A stretch of 43,118 nt of DNA from an uncultured Clostridia bacterium (GTDB lineage Bacteria > Bacillota > Clostridia > Christensenellales > Borkfalkiaceae), in assembly GCA_930990665.1 (NCBI GenBank), contig CAKNQN010000014.1, forward strand, positions 1 through 43,118, read 5' to 3'. A program made the position numbers and the translations under genes. Positions 25,942 through 35,600 of the stretch are shown here, piece after piece. Numbering within the stretch: the first letter of the stretch is position 1; every line of letters begins with the position of its first letter. The notes beneath the pieces were generated by a model. It had not been told where the DNA came from and did no database searches. It saw only the letters and a list, made by a program, of their open reading frames with translations.

Positions 25942-27111
25942 TTACCTCTTCATTTTCGGATCGAACGCGTCGCGGAGACCGTCGCCCACAAAGTTGAACG
26001 CGAGCACGGCCAGAACGATGCAGATACCGACGGGGATCCACTGGTTCGGATACTGGCCCCAGTAGGAAACTTCGCTGGTGAGCACGTTGATCATGTTGCC
26101 CCATGTGGCGAAATCCTGCGGGACGCCCAGTCCCAGGAAGCCGAGCGTGGCTTCGGTGAGGATGATGCCGCCCAGGCCGAGCGTCATCGAGACGATCAGC
26201 TGCGGCAGCACGTTCGGCAGAAGATGCTTAAAGAGCTTGCGCCACAGACTCAGGCCCGTGCATTCCGCCGCCATCATGTATTCCTGCTCGCGCAGATACA
26301 GGATCTGCCCTCGCACCATTCTGGCGACGCCCGCCCAGCCGATGAGCGTGAGCATCGCCATCATTATGTATAGCTTTGCCATGTCCCCCACGCCGTTCGC
26401 GTCAAGCATGTAACTGATGATCAGCATGATCGGCAGCGTGGGTATACAGTTAAAGATATCGACGATTCGCATGATGAGCATATCGACCCACTTCCCGAAA
26501 TACCCCGCCAGGCCGCCTAGAAATACGCCCAGCAGCGTTTCGAGAATGACGACGACAAATCCCAGCGTCAGCGAGATCCTGCCGCCGTACATCAGACGCG
26601 AAAAGACGTCGTAACCGTTTTTATCCGTTCCCAGAAGGTGCGTGGATGAGATCGGGCCGTCAAAGTTGAAGACGTTGTGCGTGGCGCTGTATTCATACGC
26701 CGTCAGCATATCGCCGTTCTCATCCTGGTATTCAAACGGCCGGTTGCTCTCGACCAGCTTGCCCTGGGTGCGGTCCACTTCGTCCTGCCCCCATACCGCG
26801 GGCGTGACATATTGCAGAAACGGGCCCAGAAAGGAGAATACAAATAAAACGATAAGGGTGACAAGCCCGACCATCGACAGCTTGGAACGGAAAAACCGCC
26901 GCGCGACGACCGCGCCCGGCGAGAGGGTCTTCACCCGGTCTTCCAGGCGCTCCTCCTCTGCTTGGGCGACCGCCTCCATTCCTGCCTCGGCGGTTTCGGC
27001 CATCTCTTCTGCCGTGTTGTTGACCGGCTGCCCCGTGAGCTGTTCGGCAGACAGATTCTCAAATTCCGGCTGCACGGACGCTTCTTCCGGCTTTTGTTTG
27101 TTGTTATCCAC
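25942..27111 (-). CDS. oppC: Oligopeptide ABC transporter permease OppC
   Basis: Inner-membrane permease of the peptide importer. The 389 residues have an acidic, Glu/Ala-rich cytoplasmic extension (about 1-60), then a first transmembrane helix (about 80-100), an extracellular loop of about 70 residues, and five more helices with the EAA-type loop (MMAAECTGLSLWRKLFKHLLP) that docks on the ATPases. The start is GTG at 27111, after GGGAGAG. The extension makes it longer than most OppC proteins (about 300). Ten bases separate it from oppD. Confidence 0.94.
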   Translation of the reverse strand: MDNNKQKPEEASVQPEFENLSAEQLTGQPVNNTAEEMAETAEAGMEAVAQAEEERLEDRVKTLSPGAVVARRFFRSKLSMVGLVTLIVLFVFSFLGPFLQYVTPAVWGQDEVDRTQGKLVESNRPFEYQDENGDMLTAYEYSATHNVFNFDGPISSTHLLGTDKNGYDVFSRLMYGGRISLTLGFVVVILETLLGVFLGGLAGYFGKWVDMLIMRIVDIFNCIPTLPIMLIISYMLDANGVGDMAKLYIMMAMLTLIGWAGVARMVRGQILYLREQEYMMAAECTGLSLWRKLFKHLLPNVLPQLIVSMTLGLGGIILTEATLGFLGLGVPQDFATWGNMINVLTSEVSYWGQYPNQWIPVGICIVLAVLAFNFVGDGLRDAFDPKMKR

Positions 27112-27126
27112 TTTCTCTCTCCCAGC

Positions 27127-28122
27127 TTATTTCGTGATTTTGACGCGCGGATCGACGATCGCATACATCAGATCTGCAAGCAGCGTACCGATCACCGTGA
27201 GGATGGCAAGAAACATATTGTAGCCCATGATAAACGGGACGTCGCCCGCTTTGAGCGCTTCGTAAGCCTTTAACCCGATGCCGGGAATGGCGAACATCTG
27301 CTCCGTGATCATGGCGCCGCTGAAAAGGCCGGGAAGCGTTCCCGCCAGCAAGGTGACGAGCGGGATGAGCGTGTTGCGGAAAGCGTGTTTGTAGATGACC
27401 TTCCGCTCGCCGAGACCCTTCGCGCGCGCCGTACGGATATAGTCGGCATTCAGAACTTCCAGCGTGTTCGTGCGCGTGTAGCGCATGAGCGAACCCACCG
27501 ACAGGAAAACCATGATGAACACGGGCAGCACGAGATGCCAGATCCTGTCCCAGAACCGCGTCCAATCGGTGGCGTCGATGGGAAGGTTGCTCTCCAGACC
27601 GTTGACGGGGAACCAACCCAGCTGCACCGAGAAAAACTGGATGCAGATCGCTGCAAAGAAGAAGGTGGGCAGGGCCGTGCCGATCATCGTCAGCACCGTC
27701 GCCGTGTAGTCCACGACGCCGTACTGCTTGGTCGCCGCCTTGACCCCGAGCGGGATCGCGATGATGAATTCGAGGATCAGCGCTACAAAGGCGATCTCAA
27801 AGGAGATGCCCATGTTTTCCGTGATGATCGTGCCTACCTTGTCCGAATACTTGAAGGAGTTGCCGAGGTCCCCTTTGAGGACGTTCCCGAACCACAGGAA
27901 GTACCCTTTCATAATCCCGCCGAACGAGGTATCCGCCAGACCGTAGATCTCTTTGAGACGGTTGAATTCTTCGCGCGTCATCTGCCCGTTCAGGACCATG
28001 CTCTCAAACTGGTTGGTGACAAAGTCCACGGGCATCATGCGCACGAGCGAATAGATGATGATGGATACCCCGATCAGGATCACAAAGGCAAGCAGAAGCC
28101 TTTTTACGATGTATTTGACCAT
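27127..28122 (-). CDS. oppB: Oligopeptide ABC transporter permease OppB
   Basis: Membrane partner of OppC. The 331-residue product has the standard N-terminal helix (KYIVKRLLLAFVILIGVS), a periplasmic-side loop, and five further helices with the EAA motif (YIRTARAKGLGERKVIYKHA) and C-terminal DPRVKI. Length is normal. AAAGGAAAA precedes ATG 28122, 23 bases after oppA. Confidence 0.95.
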   Translation of the reverse strand: MVKYIVKRLLLAFVILIGVSIIIYSLVRMMPVDFVTNQFESMVLNGQMTREEFNRLKEIYGLADTSFGGIMKGYFLWFGNVLKGDLGNSFKYSDKVGTIITENMGISFEIAFVALILEFIIAIPLGVKAATKQYGVVDYTATVLTMIGTALPTFFFAAICIQFFSVQLGWFPVNGLESNLPIDATDWTRFWDRIWHLVLPVFIMVFLSVGSLMRYTRTNTLEVLNADYIRTARAKGLGERKVIYKHAFRNTLIPLVTLLAGTLPGLFSGAMITEQMFAIPGIGLKAYEALKAGDVPFIMGYNMFLAILTVIGTLLADLMYAIVDPRVKITK

Positions 28123-28145
28123 AATTTTCCTTTACGCGGCCAACG

Positions 28146-30878
28146 TCAGTCGACGTAACCGACTTCCCAGATCTTCGAGAAGATCCCGTCAAATGCGGTA
28201 GGATTCTGGTTGAGCGTAGACGAGTCGATCTTCGTGTTGTTGTAAACGGTGAGGTCGTTCCTCTGATAGGTGGGCATTTCGACGGCGAGCTCCATGACCA
28301 GGTCGAGCGCCTTGGCATAGATCTCCGCACGGCGCGCCTCTTCGATGACCGCGCGCGCGGCGTCGATGAGATCGGAAAGCTCTCCGATCAGGCTCCATTC
28401 ATACGAATACTTGCTCTTGTCCTGCTTGATGGCGTTGTAACCCCAGTTGAGGGTGCTGCCCGCGGTGGAATCTTTGTGATAGACCTGGTACATATCCGGG
28501 TCGATCGTGCTCGACCACGCCGCCGCCCAGACGGTGAGTTCGCCGCGGCTGAGCTTGCTCAGCGCATACGGATCCGTCTTGACGTCGATCTCGAATCCGA
28601 TGCCTTCCAGCACCGTCTCCGCGTTTTTGAACATCTGCCATGCAGGGTGATCGTTCGACTCGCCCGCGACCGTGAAGGTGATCTTGGGAAGGGGATTGCC
28701 GTCCGGATCCCTCTGCACCTTGCCGCCGCTCACCTGATAGCCGTGATTTTCAAGCATGCGAAGAATGGACTGGCCGGATGCATCGTATGCGTAGTCGACC
28801 GTTTCGATTTCGCCGTTGTTCATCGTCGTAAAGGTATAAGGTCTGCTCGCATCTTCGTTCTTCGGATATGCCCACGATTCCATCGACATCGGGCGGTAGA
28901 TCAGGTCGCACAGGTTGCCGATGTAATAGCCTTCGCTGATGATCTTGGTGTTCATCGCCTTCATGATGGCGCGGCGCATCCAGACATCGGGGATCTTGCC
29001 TGCATTGATGCCGACGTAGCCGTAGCCGTTGGTGCGCACCGTCTTGCCGGAAAGATAACTCAGCGAATTGAGGCGGTTCATGTTGGCGGATGTCGCGTTG
29101 GGAGTGCCGACGTCGATCTCGCCCTCCTGCAGGGAGTCGAGCAGGAAGTTCGCGTTGACGATCCTGTATTGCAGATACTTGATCTTCGCATTCTGGATCT
29201 TTCCGCCCTTGACGCCGTCGACCATGTCAAAATAGGTGTTGCGCTCGTAATAGATACGGTTGTTGCGCGAGAACTGGTTCGCCTTCGGATAGGTCAGATC
29301 GCCGAGGCCGCCTTCCTGGCTCGCCTTGTAGGCGCCCGCCCCGACGGGAACGTGCAGTTTTTCCGTCTCTTTGAGGACATCGTTCATGTAGTCCGGGCTG
29401 TTGTAGATCACGCCGAAGTTGTTGTTGACATTCCATTCGCCCTCGTCGCCCGCGCCTTCATACGAATAATAATGCAGGGGCGCGACGCTGAACGCAAAGT
29501 TCCAGATCGCCTTCGGATCGACCTTGTTGATCTTGATGGTGAGCACATCGTGTTCGCCGTCCAGCTTGTACGTCTTGCCTTCGATGTTGCTGAACGAAGA
29601 GACGCGGGAGGTGGTGATACCCGAAACGGAACGCACTTTGTTTTCGCCCATCGCCTGGTTGATCAGTTTGGAACGCTCGTCCGTCGTGATCTCGTTGAGA
29701 AGGGTCGTCGTGCTGGCGCTGTACTGGATGGTGTTGGCCAGCGTGTCGCCTGCGTTCGCATAGTCCACTTCGCCGTTTTCATCGATGCTCGCCGTGAATG
29801 CCAGAACGTAATCGATCGCATATTCGCGCTTGGCGTTGGCACGCTTGGCCGCCTCGTCGGCGCCCTCCGCGTTCTGCCAGTTCGCATCGGCATATTCCTC
29901 GATCGCATCTTTATAATCTTTGTAGCTGTTGTACCCCTTGGTCAGATCGTCGGTGAAGTTGAAGGTGTAACGGCCCTGGTCGTCCTTGGGGAGACGCTTG
30001 CCGCTCGCATCCATCGCAACGTTGATGAGGCCGTACATATAATAGAAGCTCTGCCAGTACTCGCCGTTCTCATACGCATACGATTTCTGGTCTTCCTCAA
30101 AAGATGCCATGGCGGAATCGTAGTCGTTCTGCACTTCCTGAATGTACAGCGGGAGGAAGAACGCGATGTCTTCACGGATCTCATCCGCATATATGTCCGC
30201 GTCGGTGGTGTACTGCTCTTTCTGCTCCTGAGTGAGCTCTTCGTACTTGCCGTTGGGGGTATCGGCCAGAAGCGACTGGTTCACGAGCCACTGCGAAATG
30301 CGCTTCATGCGATGGTTCGCGGCGGTCGCCGCATTCTGCTCGAGGGAGTCGCTGGCCGCATCGTCGCTCGAACCCGTCCTGTATTCGTTCAGGCCCACGA
30401 TGTCGGTGGAATAGATGGTCGCGTTGCCGGTGTAGGAAGGATCCAGATAGACGTACAGGTTAAAGAGCACGTCTTTGATCGTCAGATCCACGCCGTCGGA
30501 AAACTTGATGCCGTTTTTGATCAGGAAATCATAACGGGTATACGCCGCATTTGCCGCGCTCGCGTTGGAGATCTCGTTGTTGTTGCTGTCCAGATAGGTG
30601 ATGTCCAGATCTTTCACGACGCAGGCCTTGTCATCGCCGTAGGCATAGTTCTTGCCCTCCGACGTGAGCATGCCCAGCTGCGTCATGCCGGCGATCTCCG
30701 AGTCGTTCGCGGACGTGGAAAAGAACGGACTGAAAACGCCGTCTGTGCTGTCCATACCGAACACCAGCGCCTCCGTCTCTTCCCGTTCGCTGGAAACATA
30801 GATGTTGTCTTTTTTGCAGCCTGCGAAAAATGAAAGCATAAACAGAGCCGCAAACAAAACAGCCAGAATTTTTTTCAT
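28146..30878 (-). CDS. oppA: Oligopeptide-binding lipoprotein OppA with large helical insertion
   Basis: Solute-binding protein (SBP family 5) that captures peptides for OppBCDF. Lipobox FFAGC places the lipidated Cys at residue 21. Family blocks include LVFGMDSTDGVFSPF near the start, IKFSDGVDLTIKDVLFNL (about 125-145) and RRAIMKAMN (about 635). At 910 residues it greatly exceeds the usual 530-600. An insertion of roughly 290 residues (about 160-445), rich in charged helices and Tyr, interrupts the ligand-binding domain. ATG 30878 follows AGAGG; an upstream GTG (30887) is rejected because the lipoprotein signal starts at the ATG. No clear promoter is seen before it. Confidence 0.93.
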   Translation of the reverse strand: MKKILAVLFAALFMLSFFAGCKKDNIYVSSEREETEALVFGMDSTDGVFSPFFSTSANDSEIAGMTQLGMLTSEGKNYAYGDDKACVVKDLDITYLDSNNNEISNASAANAAYTRYDFLIKNGIKFSDGVDLTIKDVLFNLYVYLDPSYTGNATIYSTDIVGLNEYRTGSSDDAASDSLEQNAATAANHRMKRISQWLVNQSLLADTPNGKYEELTQEQKEQYTTDADIYADEIREDIAFFLPLYIQEVQNDYDSAMASFEEDQKSYAYENGEYWQSFYYMYGLINVAMDASGKRLPKDDQGRYTFNFTDDLTKGYNSYKDYKDAIEEYADANWQNAEGADEAAKRANAKREYAIDYVLAFTASIDENGEVDYANAGDTLANTIQYSASTTTLLNEITTDERSKLINQAMGENKVRSVSGITTSRVSSFSNIEGKTYKLDGEHDVLTIKINKVDPKAIWNFAFSVAPLHYYSYEGAGDEGEWNVNNNFGVIYNSPDYMNDVLKETEKLHVPVGAGAYKASQEGGLGDLTYPKANQFSRNNRIYYERNTYFDMVDGVKGGKIQNAKIKYLQYRIVNANFLLDSLQEGEIDVGTPNATSANMNRLNSLSYLSGKTVRTNGYGYVGINAGKIPDVWMRRAIMKAMNTKIISEGYYIGNLCDLIYRPMSMESWAYPKNEDASRPYTFTTMNNGEIETVDYAYDASGQSILRMLENHGYQVSGGKVQRDPDGNPLPKITFTVAGESNDHPAWQMFKNAETVLEGIGFEIDVKTDPYALSKLSRGELTVWAAAWSSTIDPDMYQVYHKDSTAGSTLNWGYNAIKQDKSKYSYEWSLIGELSDLIDAARAVIEEARRAEIYAKALDLVMELAVEMPTYQRNDLTVYNNTKIDSSTLNQNPTAFDGIFSKIWEVGYVD

Positions 30879-31037
30879 TATGCACACCTCTTAAATTTTT
30901 TCTTGTCTTGCACGGGCATAGCCCGCTGTCTGGTATTTCCTGCACCGGAAAATCTGCCGGACCATGCCCAAAACAGAAAATTTCCGAAGTTCCCGGGCAA
31001 AGCCCGGCTCTTGTTGCACCCTCCCTGTCTGATTCGC

Positions 31038-32270
31038 TCAGCCCTCTTCGGGCAGGATCTCCACGGAGATCGCCTCGCTGCCCTGGGCGGGCTCAAACTC
31101 CGCGCCCTCCGCAACCAGGCCGAATATGCCGTAATAGCTCCCCTGCCCTGTCGTGACGCTGATCTGCGTGGCGGTGTTGACGCGCACGGCGTGCAGTGAA
31201 CAATTCTGGAAGGTGATATTTTCGAAACGCGACAGGTCGCTCCTGGATGCATCGCCGCAAAGGAACCCGACGTTGAAGGAGGTATCCACGCCGGCAATGC
31301 GGTTGGTCAGGGTGACCGTGTAGGTCGCGTCGCGGAAGGTGATGTTGCGCACACAGCCGTTGCCGCGGAAGGAGAACAGTCCCTTGGAACGTTCGGTTCC
31401 GCCCTGACGATCTTCCGTCGCGAAGTTGTAGATGGTATGGCCGTTGCCGTCGAAGATGCCCTCAAAATTGACCACCGGCCCGAATGCCTTGCCGCCCATG
31501 TTGATATCCGTATCCAGAATGTAATTGTTCTGGGAACTGACGACTTCCAGCTGGTCGACCGTGGTGATGATCTTCCAGATGCCCGTCAGCCATTCCACGT
31601 GTACGGTGATCTGCGGCGTTTCGTCGGAAAGGACCAGCTGCGACCAGTCGCTCGTGTCGCGCAGGCGGATCTTTTCGCCCCCTTCGCCCAAAATATAGTA
31701 ATAGTAGAAGGTATGTAAATCCCACTCGGGCGAAAGTCCCGGCTGGGTGACGGGTCCTTCCTCCGTATACGTGCTGTAAACTACGTTCTCCACGCCGGCA
31801 GCCCGCGCCTCTTCGCCGACATCCACGATCAGCGAATAGTTTTCCTTCCACAGCGCGACCAGATAGAGCTTGCTCCCATCCGCCGCGGAAAGGCGGTCGG
31901 CCGCAAAATCCCACGGCTCGCTCTGCAGAATATACTCCTCGTTTTCATCTTTGCGCGGTTCGCCGTTTTCATCGAGCTCAGCCGGATACCACGCCACCAC
32001 GTGATAGTTGTCGCGCGTGGGCGCTATAAACTGCGAGCTCTGCGCGCCGCCCGGTTCCATGATCGTCACGGACGGCTGATATTTGAAAGTCCTCACACCT
32101 GTCGTGTCGGCATTGCTGAACCGTCCCCCGTTCGCGTCGTATACGACGAGGGCGGTATAGCCGTGCTCCTCCGGTTTGTAAAGAGTAGTACAGGCCGCCA
32201 GCATGGCACAGAGAAATACCACCGCCAGCACACACAATAAGAACTTTGTTTTCGAAATTTGTAAATGCAT
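31038..32270 (-). CDS. Surface lipoprotein with GLUG-like beta-helix segment
   Basis: A 410-residue lipoprotein: signal peptide with lipobox MLAAC (lipidated Cys27). The middle contains about 200 residues of uncertain fold. Residues about 260-370 have the pattern FEGIFDGNGHTIYNF ... GLFSFRGNGCVRNITF, characteristic of GLUG-type beta-helix repeats found in surface adhesins. No catalytic motif is visible. ATG 32270 follows GAGGGAA; a longer in-frame version would lack a signal peptide at its start. It is coupled to the small membrane protein upstream, whose stop overlaps the ribosome-binding site, and it lies just before oppA. Confidence 0.8.
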   Translation of the reverse strand: MHLQISKTKFLLCVLAVVFLCAMLAACTTLYKPEEHGYTALVVYDANGGRFSNADTTGVRTFKYQPSVTIMEPGGAQSSQFIAPTRDNYHVVAWYPAELDENGEPRKDENEEYILQSEPWDFAADRLSAADGSKLYLVALWKENYSLIVDVGEEARAAGVENVVYSTYTEEGPVTQPGLSPEWDLHTFYYYYILGEGGEKIRLRDTSDWSQLVLSDETPQITVHVEWLTGIWKIITTVDQLEVVSSQNNYILDTDINMGGKAFGPVVNFEGIFDGNGHTIYNFATEDRQGGTERSKGLFSFRGNGCVRNITFRDATYTVTLTNRIAGVDTSFNVGFLCGDASRSDLSRFENITFQNCSLHAVRVNTATQISVTTGQGSYYGIFGLVAEGAEFEPAQGSEAISVEILPEEG

Positions 32271-32278
32271 AGGTTCCC

Positions 32279-32548
32279 TCAATGAAGCAGCCACAGCCGA
32301 AGTAAAAAGTACATAAGGGCAAAAGCCGCCAATACGCACAGAAATGCCGGAAGCATCGCCAGATACTGCCCTGCCACCGCCGCACGGAATTCTTTTTTGT
32401 CGACTTTACTGTCCTCTCTCTTCTTTTTTCGGTTTTTTTCACCGAAATACCCCCGCAACCCGCGGTTCCACGGCATCCAGTCGCCGGACATATTCGTTAT
32501 GGTACGTCCGTCGTCACAGAGATCGGCTTCTTTTTTCTTTTCTGACAT
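32279..32548 (-). CDS. Small single-pass membrane protein
   Basis: An 89-residue protein with a charged cytoplasmic-type N-terminal region that includes CDDGRTITNMSGDWMPW, a very basic middle (KNRKKKREDSK) and one transmembrane helix at the C-terminus (about 66-87). Short clostridial membrane proteins with a DDGRTI-like motif are, to my recollection, widespread but uncharacterised. ATG 32548 lies 6 nt after AAAGGG; the ATG at 32554 touches that site. The stop overlaps the ribosome-binding site of the following lipoprotein gene, supporting translation. Confidence 0.65.
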   Translation of the reverse strand: MSEKKKEADLCDDGRTITNMSGDWMPWNRGLRGYFGEKNRKKKREDSKVDKKEFRAAVAGQYLAMLPAFLCVLAAFALMYFLLRLWLLH

Positions 32549-32616
32549 CGTCATCCCTTTGCCGGGCGCCTCAGGCGCGCCTCACCCGTTCTTTTACAGA
32601 TTCTGAATGGCACTTT

Positions 32617-32643
32617 CGCCTCCGCGAAAAATTCGCGGAGGCG
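32617..32643 (-). repeat. Perfect 12-bp hairpin between surface-protein genes
   Basis: CGCCTCCGCGAA (32617-32628) and its reverse complement (32632-32643), 3-nt loop, just after the stop of the 1662-residue lipoprotein gene. It lacks a good U tract and may be a weak terminator or an RNA-stabilising stem. A second hairpin (32566-32578) follows. Confidence 0.5.
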
Positions 32644-32674
32644 CGCCGCCATTGCTTGTGTTGTTGCACTCTGC

Positions 32675-35600
32675 TTATGCAGCAGCTTTCACTTCGAGGT
32701 TCATGACCCCGTCTTCCACCGTAACCGTATACGTCGTGCCCTCGCACACAAACTCAACGGACTGCATGCTGTCGCTGTACTTCGTCTTCGTCTCGCAGGC
32801 TTTTCCGTCATACGTCACAACGATCGTTTGCGATATATTCGTGGGAATACCGTCGTCGTCTTCGCTCGTCGCATCCATACGAATGGAAAGCTCTTTACCG
32901 TCTTCCGTCGTGAACGTATCGAAGAATCTCGCCGGGTTCATGTAAGACGAACTGTAGATGAGCACATACTCGATATATTCATCCGCCTTTTGGTTCAGAT
33001 AAAGCAGATAAGACATACCGCCGTCCGTCAAGGAAATATATGCCCCGCTCTCGCTGAGCGTGCCGACCGCCGTGTCGTCCATATCGCCCGAGAAAACTAC
33101 GTTGTACGTTCTCGCCGCGGGATCCAACAGAGAGACCTCCACTGTGATATCATCGTACCAGGTATAGTACGAGTTGTATACGTAGCCCTCCCCGACAAAC
33201 TGCATGACCGACTCGGGAACTGTTTCCATCGTGAAGGTGAGAACGCCCTCGACCACTTCAAAATGGAAGACGTAGTAGGTAGCGCCGATCTGCATCGAGA
33301 AGGCGGAAGTGTTAAAGTCAGGGCTAATCGCAACCGCTTCGTTGTCGCCGTATTTCGCCGTGTAGGATGCTTTACCGCCGCTCACCGTGCGGTCGATGAC
33401 GAGCGTTTCGCCGCCCGTGACCTCGAATGTTCCGTCGAACAGGTATTCCGACTCAAAATAGAGGGCGAAAGAACCGTCTGCCTGTTTTTCCAGATACAGC
33501 ATGATGAGCGTGCCGTCCGTGCCTTTACCGGTCAGTTTATACAAACTTGCGTTGACGCGCTCTGCCTCTGCAAGGTTGAGTTTGCACGTATCTTCGAAGG
33601 TGTAGATATTGTCGAAATAGAAGCCGAGCACCGCTTTGCCGCTTTCGAAGTCGGTGAAGCGGACGTCGATCTTCATATCGTCGAAGTTGCTGCCGTACGC
33701 CCCTTCATTGTCCGCGCCGAGGAAGTCGCTGCCTTCGGGCAGAACATCCGTATAGAAAGCTTTCGCTGCAACATCGTAAGCATAGCTCTGCTCCTCCGTT
33801 ACAAAGACGAGAATGCCTGCGGAATAGATATACTGCGCATAGGTGATCGCCTGGCCGTCGTACGTCGCACCCGTCAGATCGAATTTCAGCGCGTAACCGT
33901 TGGAATAGTCCGCAAAATCATAGTCGATCTCCACGGGCAGAACGAGAGTCTTGCCGTCAACCGTGTTTGTGAAGTCTTTCGCATAGAAGAAATCATATTC
34001 TGCCTGTGTATACACGGTGATGTCGAGAGTGTCTTCGCTGTTGAAAACGCCTATATATTGTACGCCGTCTTTCGTGAAGGTGAACAGCCGTCCGCCGCTG
34101 ACCGCCTCGAATGTGCCGTCAACCACTTCATCGTCAAACTTGACCTGCAGGACAGCTTCCGTCGCTTCGTCGACCGTACCTACGACGATCGCGACCGCAA
34201 CGGTATGTCCGTCAAAGAGCACGGAAACGCCGTCGTAATCATACCACCATCCGTCGTAAATGAGGATGGGAAGTTCGGTCGCCGTATCGGCATTTTTGTT
34301 CGGCGACAGGTAGTATTCCGTTCCGCCGAGCGTAGCCGAGAACAGCGGCGTAAAGGCGTTGATCAGCGTCAACTGGACCGTTTCACTGCCGTAGCGCACG
34401 TTGACAGTGGCCATCAGATCGGAGCTTGCAGGCTTTTGGGTAACGCCGAGTTCGATGCTGATGATTTCGCCCCTGAACATCTCTTCGCCGAGGATCTTCA
34501 CAAAGGTATCCCGCACCGCCAGGTAAGGCAGGACCGAAGACGTAGCACCGTCCGTATTGGGGATCAGATAGGCCTTGTCGCCATAATTGTACGCCACGAC
34601 CGCCGTGATCTGTCCGTCAAAGACAGTCAGATGATCGAGATATGTTTTGTCAAAATCATGTGCCGCCGCAACATCCAAGGTGATGTTGGAACCGGAGCCG
34701 GAACCCGTAAAGACCGTATAGCTCCCGTTGAAAGCTTCAAGCGAGAAGGAAGGTACGCGGTTGTAGGTCACGCCGTCGTATACGAGCGTGGAGCCGTCCG
34801 CCGTCTTCGTAAACACAGCTTCTTTGCCGCCAACCGTCATCGTCGCCTTTCCGTCCTCCATCGTGACACTGAAAGACTCCGTCGACGTTTCGTTATAATA
34901 GATCATCGTCGCGCTGAAATAGAATACTTTCGCGCTGTCCTGAGACAGATATGCACCGTTGAAGTCAAAGTAGGCCGTCGGATAATATTCTATGTTCCAG
35001 ATAATACTGTCGCTGAACGTGATGGATATTGCATTGATATCGAGTGTGTAATGATACATTTTTCCGTCGACCGCACTGTCAAACTGTGTATACGTTCTCG
35101 GGAAATTGAAGAATACTTCCTTGCCGCAGAAGAGCGTTTTGCCTGCTGCCGTAAATTCGAACTGGTCTGTAGAATCAGACGTAGGTTTGAACTGCGATCC
35201 GTAAATGCCGGCAAATCCGTCCCAGACAAAAGTCTTCTTTTCGCCGCCGATCGTGACAATCCATGCCGCCTGCGAATAATGCAGGACGCTGAACGAATTG
35301 CTATCCACGCTGCCCGTGGCCAGAATTACCTTACGGCCGTTGTTGTTGCCGTCATCGACCAGGGAATAGACGACGCCCTTCACCTGCTGACCGTTGTAGC
35401 TGTAATTGGTGCCGTCAAAGGAGATGCTGTCCTCCCCGTTGATATACGCTTCGTTCGGCGTTCTCCCGTCGGGATCGCTTGTGATCTCGCTGTATACATA
35501 CAGAACGCCGTCCACGGTAATGAAACGGTTGTCCTCTCCCCAGGAGATTGCGACCGCACCGCTTTCCAAGGTAACAGTGACTGTCGTTGCGCCGTTTTCC

